Source: an uncultured Clostridia bacterium (lineage in GTDB: Bacteria; Bacillota; Clostridia; Oscillospirales; Ruminococcaceae). Taken from it: DNA of 64,000 nt. Of this stretch, positions 34,840 through 41,359 are shown piece by piece. The notes under the pieces are model-generated. The model saw only the letters and a program-made list of their open reading frames with translations, made no database searches and was not told where the DNA came from. How positions within the stretch are numbered: the stretch's first letter is position 1; every line of letters starts with the position of its first letter. Location of the stretch: positions 99,973-163,972 of the forward strand of contig CANRAS010000004.1 in assembly GCA_947628655.1 (NCBI GenBank), in the 5' to 3' direction. Position numbers and translations under genes: made by a program.

Positions 34840-35930
34840 CCCTCCAAATTACTGTTTTCGAGCATTGCCGAAAGCAGAGCGATATTTAAAGCCGCCTCGA
34901 CGCACGGAACAGCCCGCGGTACAACACACGGGTCGTGCCGTCCTTTAATAATCAGCTCCTGTTCGGTCATTGTTTTAAAATCAACGCTGTTTTGCGGTCT
35001 GGAAATAGACGGCGTGGGCTTGAACGCCACGCGGAAGATAATAGGCATACCCGAACTTATCCCGCCTAAAATACCGCCGTGGTTATTTGTTTTCGTTACG
35101 ATTTTCCCGTTTTGGACGGCAAATTCGTCGTTGTTCTCACTTCCGAAAAGTTCGGCACACGAAAAGCCGTTTCCGAACTCTATGCCCTTAACAGCGGGAA
35201 TTGCAAACACAAGCCCCGAAATAACGTTCTCCAGTCCGTCCAGCATCGGCGAACCTATTCCCGCCGGAAAGCCCACCGCGGCACATTCAACAATGCCCCC
35301 AACGCTGTCCTGCGCAGTCCGCGCGGAGTTGATAAGTTCCCGCATTTCGGTTTCCGCGTTTTCGGAAAGAGTAGGGAAGGGGCGCGATTTTACAAATTCC
35401 AATTGATTAGCCGTTACATTTACAGGGTCAAACGGCGTATCTTTAACATTTTTGACAGAATAAATATGTGCGCCGACAGTAATTCCGCGCCGTTTCAGTA
35501 TCTGTTCGCAAACAGCGCCCGCAAAGCATAGCGGTGCTGTTATCCTGCCCGAAAAGTGACCGCCGCCGCGCGGGTCGTTCGCTCCCTTATACCTGAGAAA
35601 GCCCGTGTAATCAGCGTGCGCGGGTCTTGCGATATGGGCAATGTTCCCGTAATCGCCCGAATGTTGGTCGGAATTATAAATGACAGCCGCGAGGGGAGTA
35701 CCTGTGGTTTTATTCTCGTAAATTCCCGAAAGTATCTCCGCGCTGTCCTTTTCATTGCGCATTGTGGACGTGCCGTCCTTTTTGGGAGCGCGGCGCGCCA
35801 TAAACGCATTTATTTCATCAAAATCCACGGGTTCGCCCGCGGGCAGACCGTCCAAAACAACTCCGATACCCTTGCCGTGGCTTTCTCCAAACAGCGATAG
35901 TTTTATTCCTCTGTTAAAGACTGACGACAT
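34836..35930 (-). CDS. aroC: Chorismate synthase
   Basis: This flavin-dependent enzyme makes chorismate from EPSP, the last shikimate step. It starts VFNRGIKLSLFGESHGKGIGVVLDG, the conserved active-site histidine region, followed by RPAHADYTGFLRYKGANDPRGGGHFSGR, the clostridial version of the substrate loop, and a C-terminal IKGRHDPCVVPRAVPCVEA. The start codon is preceded by AAGGGAG; the extension upstream would run into the previous gene. Its length is 364 residues. The stop of the DUF7832 gene is one base away. aroB and aroA lie on the other strand about 2.4 kb further on. Confidence 0.96.
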   Translation of the reverse strand: MSSVFNRGIKLSLFGESHGKGIGVVLDGLPAGEPVDFDEINAFMARRAPKKDGTSTMRNEKDSAEILSGIYENKTTGTPLAAVIYNSDQHSGDYGNIAHIARPAHADYTGFLRYKGANDPRGGGHFSGRITAPLCFAGAVCEQILKRRGITVGAHIYSVKNVKDTPFDPVNVTANQLEFVKSRPFPTLSENAETEMRELINSARTAQDSVGGIVECAAVGFPAGIGSPMLDGLENVISGLVFAIPAVKGIEFGNGFSCAELFGSENNDEFAVQNGKIVTKTNNHGGILGGISSGMPIIFRVAFKPTPSISRPQNSVDFKTMTEQELIIKGRHDPCVVPRAVPCVEAALNIALLSAMLENSNLEG

Positions 35931-35931
35931 A

Positions 35932-36411
35932 TTATTTCTCCCTTTTGCCGACAGCGTTATAAGCCCTGTCAATAAGCGGCTTTAAAGCGTCGTATTCTTT
36001 CTTTCCCGAAATTATTTCGTAAATATTATCATCGCCGACGGCTTTAGCATAATCTTTCATATACTGATATGGACGGTTATCATCGTCGGATTCATAATAT
36101 TCCGCGACAAAAGGCTTGATTTCATCGCAAATATCACTGTCCCAAAACTTCCCATCGCAATAATCCAAAAGATACCGCGCCCCCGATATTTCACCCGAAC
36201 GAACCAAATCAACGCCCTCGTCATCGGATTCCTCGCCTTGAAAGCCGTTTTTGACAATCCACTCTATAAACAAACCGATATGGTCGGCGGCAAACAGACA
36301 AACTTCATCGTATTGTTCATCTGTAAGGTCAATGTCATCGGATATATGGTTACGCGCTCTGTAAAATTCGTCCGCAGTATTATAGTGCCAGTCAACTCTG
36401 TCAATAGACAT
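35932..36411 (-). CDS. DUF7832-like acidic protein
   Basis: This acidic 159-residue soluble protein contains DRVDWHY and a central AADHIGLFIEWIVKNGF motif resembling the HIGMFLxW core of a family of uncharacterised bacterial proteins (DUF7832 or similar). Such proteins are often met near polymorphic toxin immunity genes, but nothing here indicates a toxin. The start is the ATG with GAGAGG 7 bases upstream; a second possible start five codons earlier overlaps that site. It is the first gene of the aroC transcript. Confidence 0.7.
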   Translation of the reverse strand: MSIDRVDWHYNTADEFYRARNHISDDIDLTDEQYDEVCLFAADHIGLFIEWIVKNGFQGEESDDEGVDLVRSGEISGARYLLDYCDGKFWDSDICDEIKPFVAEYYESDDDNRPYQYMKDYAKAVGDDNIYEIISGKKEYDALKPLIDRAYNAVGKREK

Positions 36412-36472
36412 AATAAAACCTCTCAATTAAATAAGATTACCCAAACCCGCAGGCTTTTCTAAAGGCAAATAT

Positions 36473-36501
36473 ATTATAACATCTTTTCAATTTTTTGTCA
36501 A
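36473..36501 (-). promoter_or_regulatory. Consensus sigma-A promoter of the aroC operon
   Basis: On the minus strand, TTGACA and TATAAT, both perfect, are 17 bases apart, about 62 bases upstream of the first ATG. Confidence 0.88.
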
Positions 36502-36558
36502 TACCTTTCTAATCGGTGATTTTGTGTATATCAGGAACTACGCAAATGATGAAAAGTC

Positions 36559-36587
36559 TTGACAATTACATCGTATTGTGATATATT
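36559..36587 (+). promoter_or_regulatory. Sigma-A promoter of the tyrosine recombinase gene
   Basis: TTGACA and TATATT are 17 bases apart, diverging from the aroC operon promoter. Transcription would begin near 36594, leaving a leader of about 90 bases that holds a perfect palindrome. Confidence 0.78.
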
Positions 36588-36620
36588 TAAATATAGGGGA
36601 AAGCCGAAGTTAATATATGC

Positions 36621-36650
36621 AATTGCGTAAAATAGAAATTTTACGCAATT
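36621..36650 (+). repeat. Perfect 13-bp inverted repeat in the recombinase leader
   Basis: AATTGCGTAAAAT and ATTTTACGCAATT are exact inverse complements separated by four bases (AGAA). The palindrome lies inside the 5' untranslated region, 34 bases before the start codon, and no T run follows it, so it is not a typical terminator. It could be an operator, a recombinase-binding site, or an mRNA hairpin that controls translation. Confidence 0.9.
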
Positions 36651-36684
36651 GAGTAGACCGAATTTCTCCCAAGGGGATTATTAT

Positions 36685-37731
36685 GTGCAAACCAATTCAA
36701 ATGACAAATACTATTCCGACGCGCCTCAACTTATCAAAGATTTCATTTATTACGAAAAGATAATCAAAGGTCGCTCGGAACTTACCGTAAAGAATTATTA
36801 CATCGACATAAGAACATTCTTTAGGTTTTACAAAGTACAGCAAAGACGCGCAAGCGATGATAATTTCAGCGAGATTTCGATTTCGGATATTACCGAAAAA
36901 GATATTTGTTCGGTAGATTTGCAAACCGTACAAGAGTTTCTTATTTTTATGAAAGAAGATAAAAATAACGAGCAAAAAGCGCGGTACAGAAAAGCCGTGG
37001 CTTTACGGCAGTTTTATAAGTTCTTGACAAATAACAAGCACCTGTTTGAAGTAAGTCCGCTTGTCAATCTGGAACTTCCGTCGCCAAAGCCTGCTTTGCC
37101 GAAGTATCTCACGCTTGAACAGTCGCTTGAAATGCTGTCGCACATTGATACTCCCGACCAAAAACGGGATTATTGCATAGTTGTGTTCTTTTTAAACTGC
37201 GGTATGCGCCTAAGCGAACTTGTCGGCATTAATCTAAAGGATATTCGCCAAACCACGGGCGCAGACGGCAAAACATCGTACAGTCTTAAAGTTTTAGGCA
37301 AAGGAAATAAGGAGCGGATTATTTACCTTAATGATGCCTGTGTCCGAGCTTATAAAGACTATTTAGCGCCCGATGAAACCGATCCCGACGTTCGCGCGGC
37401 GGCGGGCTGTCGGAATATGTCGTCGCAGTCGGACGCGCTGTTTCTAAGCCGACGAAATACGAGAATATCCAATCGGCGCGTTCAGCAGATTGTCGAGGAA
37501 TGTTTCAAATCCTGCGGACTTGATAATATCGGGCTTTCGGTACATAAACTTCGCCATACGGCGGCAACGCTTATGTATCAAAACGGCGTTGACGTGCGCG
37601 TTCTTAAAGACGTTTTAGGTCACGAAAACTTAAATACAACGCAGATTTACACGCACGTTTCCAGTCAGCAAATGGAAAACGCCGTAAAAAACAACCCGCT
37701 GTCAACGGTCACACCTAAGAAAAAGCAGTAA
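36685..37731 (+). CDS. XerC/XerD-type tyrosine recombinase
   Basis: The N-terminal SAM-like DNA-binding domain (about residues 14-120, with FIYYEKIIKGRSELTVKNYYIDI) is followed by the catalytic domain. The active residues are all present: Arg in LNCGMRLSELVGI, Lys in LGKGNKERIIYL, HKLRHTAATLM, LGHENLNTTQIYTH (last His and the nucleophile Tyr). The 348-residue size and layout fit chromosomal Xer proteins rather than phage integrases. I chose GTG as start because AAGGGGA lies 7 bases upstream. No integrative element is visible nearby, so a housekeeping or local role is possible. Confidence 0.92.
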   Translation: MQTNSNDKYYSDAPQLIKDFIYYEKIIKGRSELTVKNYYIDIRTFFRFYKVQQRRASDDNFSEISISDITEKDICSVDLQTVQEFLIFMKEDKNNEQKARYRKAVALRQFYKFLTNNKHLFEVSPLVNLELPSPKPALPKYLTLEQSLEMLSHIDTPDQKRDYCIVVFFLNCGMRLSELVGINLKDIRQTTGADGKTSYSLKVLGKGNKERIIYLNDACVRAYKDYLAPDETDPDVRAAAGCRNMSSQSDALFLSRRNTRISNRRVQQIVEECFKSCGLDNIGLSVHKLRHTAATLMYQNGVDVRVLKDVLGHENLNTTQIYTHVSSQQMENAVKNNPLSTVTPKKKQ

Positions 37732-37733
37732 AA

Positions 37734-37757
37734 AAAGAGCGGATATTTCCGCTCTTT
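37734..37757. terminator. Bidirectional terminator, recombinase versus small-protein unit A
   Basis: AAAGAGCGGA and TCCGCTCTTT form a 10-bp stem with a 4-base loop. A runs and T runs lie outside, so it can stop the recombinase transcript and the minus-strand unit. The stem sequence is the same as in the terminator at 40612. Confidence 0.85.
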
Positions 37758-37765
37758 AAATTATT

Positions 37766-37936
37766 TTAGAAACGCGGTAGAAATTGCGTAACGTTGAATT
37801 TCTCCTCGGGTTCTTCTTCATCATACTTCAGTTTCTCCCGTTTGGCTGATAAACTCAAGTTATCTTCAGTTTCTTTCATTTTCTTTTCGATATATTCTTT
37901 GTTTGATTCTCTTATTCGTCTAATTGGTACTACCAT
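37766..37936 (-). CDS. Small LPRF-tailed protein (56 aa)
   Basis: This 56-residue protein is highly charged and helical in its first 35 residues (RRIRESNKEYIEKKMKE), then KREKLKYDEEEPEEKFNV and a C-terminal TQFLPRF. AAAGGAAGTG precedes the ATG by about 6 bases. The last 24 residues match those of the protein encoded at 41078-41251 almost exactly (KREKLK, DEE, PEEKFNVT, FLPRF), and the starts align without gaps, so the ORF is clearly real and conserved. It is the second gene of unit A, 44 bases after the 63-residue gene. No signal peptide is seen. The function is unknown. Confidence 0.85.
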   Translation of the reverse strand: MVVPIRRIRESNKEYIEKKMKETEDNLSLSAKREKLKYDEEEPEEKFNVTQFLPRF

Positions 37937-37980
37937 TAAATCACTTCCTTTCGGAAAATTATCACCGCTCTTTGATTTAC

Positions 37981-38172
37981 CTAAAACCTCGGTAATCCCA
38001 GCGTGTTTTTGATAAAATCCTCTTGGCTCTCGCTTGCGTCCTCTTCCAAATCGCGCTTTACTTCGTCATAGCTTTTGCCTGTCAAATCCATATATTCCTT
38101 GATTTTTTCATCCAGTATTTGCTGACGGGCTCTTTCTCCCCCTCTTATTGCCATAAATATTGCAACAGACAT
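37981..38172 (-). CDS. Small LPRF-tailed protein (63 aa)
   Basis: This 63-residue protein starts MSVAIFMAIRGGERARQQILDEKIKEYMDLTGKSYDEV, has an acidic middle (RDLEEDASESQED) and ends NTLGLPRF, sharing the terminal Leu-Pro-Arg-Phe of the two paralogous proteins nearby although the rest is unlike them. AGGGGAGTGG stands 7 bases before the ATG. It is the first gene after promoter 38200-38228. I do not recognise a family. A possible internal start at Met7 would give 57 residues. Confidence 0.8.
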   Translation of the reverse strand: MSVAIFMAIRGGERARQQILDEKIKEYMDLTGKSYDEVKRDLEEDASESQEDFIKNTLGLPRF

Positions 38173-38199
38173 ATAATAACCACTCCCCTATTTATTCCC

Positions 38200-38228
38200 A
38201 TTATAATACATATGTTTCATTTTGTCAA
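38200..38228 (-). promoter_or_regulatory. Promoter A of the small-protein unit
   Basis: On the minus strand, TTGACA and TATAAT are perfect and 17 bases apart. The spacer AAATGAAACATATGTAT differs at only two positions from the spacer of the promoter at 41283-41311. The match extends beyond the -10 (AATAAAT), so the whole promoter region is a duplicate. Confidence 0.9.
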
Positions 38229-38247
38229 GCATTTTGCCAAAATCCCC

Positions 38248-38276
38248 TTGTATTTTTCCCGAAAATATAGTAAAAT
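38248..38276 (+). promoter_or_regulatory. Promoter of aroB-aroA
   Basis: TTGTAT and TAAAAT are 17 bases apart, about 31 bases upstream of the aroB start and diverging from promoter A with its -35 element 20 bases away. The close back-to-back layout could allow mutual interference. Confidence 0.6.
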
Positions 38277-38307
38277 AGTAATATAACGAATATTTCGGAG
38301 GATTGCT

Positions 38308-39357
38308 ATGGAGAAAGTTACGGTAAATGTCGGCGGCGGGTATGATATTCTTATCGACAAAGGAATTCTCGACCGCTGCGGTGAATTGATAAAATCGGTG
38401 TTGCCCGACGGCAAGTGCGCGGTAATTACCGACGACAATGTAGACAAATTCTACGGCGAACGTGTGATGACTTCGCTTGAAAGCGCAGGCATAAAAGCGG
38501 AAAAGTTTGTTTTCCCGCACGGTGAAAGTTCCAAAAATCACAATACGCTGATAAACATATATGAATTTCTCGCGGAACACGGTTTTACCCGTTCGGATTA
38601 TATAGCGGCGCTCGGCGGCGGCGTTGTCGGCGATACGGCGGGATTTGCGGCGGCGTCATATATGCGCGGGATAAATTTCGTTCAGATACCGACAACTGTC
38701 GTGGCGCAGTCGGACAGTTCCGTCGGCGGAAAAACCGCCGTTGATATTGCCGCGGGGAAAAATCTTGTCGGCGCTTTTCATCAGCCAAGGCTTGTAATAG
38801 CCGATACAGAAACGCTCTCTACGCTTACTCCCGACTTTTTCGCGGACGGTATGGCGGAAGTCATAAAGCACGGAATGATACGTTCAAAAGAATTGTTCGA
38901 TATGCTTTTAACCTGCGATGTCAAGTCAAATCTTGTCGAGATAATGAAACGAAATGTATCAATAAAAGCGCGGGTCGTTGAAAATGACGAACGCGAAAAG
39001 CACGAGCGTATGCTCCTAAACTTTGGGCATACTTTGGGACACGCGCTTGAAAAATACTACAATTTCAGCGGGATAACACACGGATTTGCCGTTGCTGTGG
39101 GAATGAGTGTATTTACGCATATTGCCGAGCGCCGCGGAATGTGCAGGGCGGGTGTTGCCGAACAGCTCGACGCGTTACTTCACAAGTGCAGACTTCCGAC
39201 GGCAGACCCCGCGCCGCTTGATAAACTTTTTCAGCTGTCGCTCGGCGATAAAAAACACCTGTCAAGCGGTATGAACATAGTTATCTGCTCCGATATAGGA
39301 AAAAGCGAAATAGTTAAGATGTCGGTAGAAGAATACGAAAAATTTCTTAAAAGTTAA
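38308..39357 (+). CDS. aroB: 3-Dehydroquinate synthase
   Basis: This NAD- and zinc-dependent enzyme cyclises DAHP to 3-dehydroquinate. The dinucleotide loop is ALGGGVVGDTAGFAAA (near residue 100). QIPTTVVAQSDSSVGGKTAVD, GMAEVIKHGMI and the zinc-site histidines in LLNFGHTLGHALE are conserved. The length of 349 residues is normal. GGAGG lies 8 bases before the ATG. aroA follows after 18 bases. This two-gene block lies between the two LPRF units. Confidence 0.97.
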   Translation: MEKVTVNVGGGYDILIDKGILDRCGELIKSVLPDGKCAVITDDNVDKFYGERVMTSLESAGIKAEKFVFPHGESSKNHNTLINIYEFLAEHGFTRSDYIAALGGGVVGDTAGFAAASYMRGINFVQIPTTVVAQSDSSVGGKTAVDIAAGKNLVGAFHQPRLVIADTETLSTLTPDFFADGMAEVIKHGMIRSKELFDMLLTCDVKSNLVEIMKRNVSIKARVVENDEREKHERMLLNFGHTLGHALEKYYNFSGITHGFAVAVGMSVFTHIAERRGMCRAGVAEQLDALLHKCRLPTADPAPLDKLFQLSLGDKKHLSSGMNIVICSDIGKSEIVKMSVEEYEKFLKS

Positions 39358-39375
39358 ATAATTTAAGGAGAACTT

Positions 39376-40608
39376 ATGGATATAAAGATAACGCCGAAAA
39401 AACTTTGCGGCGAAGTTACCGTGCCTCCGTCAAAAAGCGTCGCGCACAGAATGATAATCGCCGCCGCGCTCGCCGACGGGGTATCAACTATAACGAACCT
39501 CTCCCCATCCGTTGACATTTTGGCGACAATGGGTTGTATGCGGGCGCTCGGCGCGGTTATTGATTTTAAAGGCGACCGCGCGGTTATCGAGGGAATAAAA
39601 AGCGCCCCCGAAAGCACCGTGCTTGATTGCCGCGAATCAGGCTCTACAATGCGGTTTTTAATTCCCGTTGCCTGCGCTTTGGGAGTAAACGCCGAATTTA
39701 TCGGCAGAGGAAAACTCCCCTATCGCCCCATTACGCCGTTTTTGCAGGAACTTCCGAAACACGGAATAACATTCGATATGCAAAAAGCCCCCAAAGACGG
39801 CTCTCTGCCCTGCTCCGTTTCTGGGAAACTAACGGCGGGGAAATTTGAAATAGACGGCGGGTTATCGTCGCAGTTCCTGACGGGGCTGATGTTCGCGCTG
39901 GCAGCGCTTGAGCAAGACAGCGAAATCGTGCTTACATCAAAGCTGAATTCCAAGCCGTATATTGATATTACAACGGGCGTTTTGCGCGACTTTGGGTGCG
40001 ATATTCGCGAAACAAATACGGGTTACACCGTTCGCGGTATCGGTCGTTTTCAGCCGTGTTCCGCGAGAGTTGAAGGCGATTATTCACAAGCGGCGTTTTT
40101 CAGAGTTGCAAATTCGCTGGGTTCTAATATTACTATAAACGGACTGAGCGTAAATTCGCGCCAAGGCGACAAGCGAATAATGGAAATCTGCGACAAATTC
40201 GATAAAGACCACTCCCCTTTCAATATCGACGGAGCGGATATTCCCGACCTCGTGCCTATTCTCACGGTGCTTGCGTGCTTTTGCGACGGCAAGAGCAGAA
40301 TAACGAATATCGAACGGTTACGCTTAAAGGAAAGCGACAGACTGTCCGTCCCTGCGGAATGTCTGAATAAAATAGGCGGTAAGGTGACAGTCGGCACGGA
40401 TTATCTTGAAATTGAGGGAGTAAACGAACTTAAAGGCGGTGAAATAGACAGCCACAACGACCACCGTATTCCGATGTCAATGTCAGTCGCCGCGACGCGC
40501 TGTACTTCTCCGCTTATCATACGCGGCGCGGAATGTGTAAGCAAATCATACCCAGACTTCTTTGACGTATATAAATCCATAAACGGCGAGTTTGAAAGCA
40601 TTTCTTAA
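39376..40608 (+). CDS. aroA: EPSP synthase (3-phosphoshikimate 1-carboxyvinyltransferase)
   Basis: This enzyme transfers the enolpyruvyl group from PEP to shikimate-3-phosphate. It starts KKLCGEVTVPPSKSVAHRMIIAAALADG (PPSKS substrate site), has DCRESGSTMRFLIPVA (the LxNAGTxxR-equivalent loop), DGGLSSQFLTGLM and RLRLKESDRLS and NDHRIPMSMSVAA at the C-terminus. It has 410 residues. The active-site loop reads ESGSTMRF, without the NAGTA sequence of class I enzymes, so it is a class II/other-type EPSPS. It is co-transcribed with aroB and ends at a strong terminator. Confidence 0.96.
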   Translation: MDIKITPKKLCGEVTVPPSKSVAHRMIIAAALADGVSTITNLSPSVDILATMGCMRALGAVIDFKGDRAVIEGIKSAPESTVLDCRESGSTMRFLIPVACALGVNAEFIGRGKLPYRPITPFLQELPKHGITFDMQKAPKDGSLPCSVSGKLTAGKFEIDGGLSSQFLTGLMFALAALEQDSEIVLTSKLNSKPYIDITTGVLRDFGCDIRETNTGYTVRGIGRFQPCSARVEGDYSQAAFFRVANSLGSNITINGLSVNSRQGDKRIMEICDKFDKDHSPFNIDGADIPDLVPILTVLACFCDGKSRITNIERLRLKESDRLSVPAECLNKIGGKVTVGTDYLEIEGVNELKGGEIDSHNDHRIPMSMSVAATRCTSPLIIRGAECVSKSYPDFFDVYKSINGEFESIS

Positions 40609-40611
40609 AAC

Positions 40612-40638
40612 AAAAAGAGCGGAAAATCCGCTCTTTTT
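40612..40638. terminator. Bidirectional terminator between aroA and small-protein unit B
   Basis: AAAAAGAGCGGA and TCCGCTCTTTTT form a 12-bp stem with a 3-base loop, flanked by A and T runs. The core stem equals that of the terminator at 37734-37757. Confidence 0.92.
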
Positions 40639-40712
40639 AGTTTAAGCTATGTCACAACAATAAGTTGATTTTTAGCGGTTATTGTTTGACTTACTGATAA
40701 ATTAGAAATCGG

Positions 40713-41033
40713 CTAGTTTTTCTTTTTCGGTTTTGGTGCCGGCAGTTCCTCATACATAGCGTTGAATAAGCCTGTCAAAAACTCTCTGTTGTCAACTTCT
40801 TCTACTAACAACATCTCTTTTGCTCCCTCATAGGGCAGTTCATACGGAGCTGTCGGCATATAACTGATTGCTGATTTTATTGGTTTTACAAGCAACCTGT
40901 CATCATAGATACCGCCTACGATTTTGCCACGGTAATAGATGATAAATTCTCCCATCATAGCCCGATATGTAATTTCATCTAATTCGGATAATTGCCCTAA
41001 AATAAATTCTAAATATTCTTTACTCGACGCCAT
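40713..41033 (-). CDS. TfoX N-terminal-domain protein
   Basis: This protein of 106 residues consists only of the TfoX/Sxy N-terminal fold: FILGQLSELDEITYRAMMGEFIIYYRGKIVGGIYDDRLLVKPI, with the conserved RxMFGEY-like motif as RAMMGEF. In gamma-proteobacteria TfoX activates competence genes with CRP; the single-domain Firmicute homologues are not characterised. A Lys-rich tail (PKPKKKN) follows the domain. It is the second gene of unit B, 44 bases after the small LPRF gene and ahead of a shared-type terminator. Confidence 0.88.
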   Translation of the reverse strand: MASSKEYLEFILGQLSELDEITYRAMMGEFIIYYRGKIVGGIYDDRLLVKPIKSAISYMPTAPYELPYEGAKEMLLVEEVDNREFLTGLFNAMYEELPAPKPKKKN

Positions 41034-41077
41034 TTTTCCACCTCAAACATCAAGTTGTTACATCGCTTTAGCTTAAA

Positions 41078-41251
41078 TCAAAATCTCGGCAAAAACGGCG
41101 TAACGTTGAACTTTTCTTCGGGTTCTTCATCGGTTTTCAGCTTTTCGCGTTTATTGGCAAGCGCCAATATGTCCGTAGCCTCCTGAATTATCTGTCTGTC
41201 CCGTTCTTCTCTTTCTTCCTTTGTCGGAATGTGTACATATACCATTCTCAT
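41078..41251 (-). CDS. Small LPRF-tailed protein (57 aa)
   Basis: This 57-residue protein is charged and helical at the N-terminus (PTKEEREERDRQIIQEATDILALAN) and ends with KREKLKTDEEPEEKFNV and TPFLPRF, a close match to the C-terminal half of the 56-residue protein at 37766-37936. The start used has AAAGGA about 5 bases upstream. A second ATG two codons later would align exactly with the paralogue's start and is equally possible. It is the first gene of unit B, upstream of the TfoX-like gene. No family is recognised. Confidence 0.82.
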   Translation of the reverse strand: MRMVYVHIPTKEEREERDRQIIQEATDILALANKREKLKTDEEPEEKFNVTPFLPRF

Positions 41252-41282
41252 CACAATCCTTTCCAAACCTCCGATTTATTTT

Positions 41283-41311
41283 ATTATAATACATCTGTTT
41301 CAATTTGTCAA
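41283..41311 (-). promoter_or_regulatory. Promoter B of the small-protein/TfoX unit
   Basis: On the minus strand, TTGACA and TATAAT are perfect and 17 bases apart, with spacer AATTGAAACAGATGTAT. The whole element matches promoter A at 27 of 29 positions. Confidence 0.9.
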
Positions 41312-41327
41312 TAGCTTTGAGAAAACA

Positions 41328-41355
41328 AAAAGGGCAAGCCCTCGCCTGCCCTTTT
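41328..41355 (-). terminator. Terminator of aspS
   Basis: AAAAGGGCA and TGCCCTTTT form a 9-bp stem with a 10-base loop. On the minus strand it is followed by TTGTTTTC. It starts 4 bases after the aspS stop codon. Confidence 0.85.
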
Positions 41356-41359
41356 ATTA

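Noticed and set aside
36621..36650. Rho-independent terminator or dif site
   Set aside because: No T run follows, and the arms (AATTGCGTAAA/TTTACGCAATT) do not match the known XerC/XerD half-sites; kept as an unexplained palindrome.
36685..37731. Integrase of an integrative element
   Set aside because: No tRNA target, direct repeats, excisionase, relaxase or phage genes are visible near it; the protein looks like a chromosomal Xer-type enzyme.
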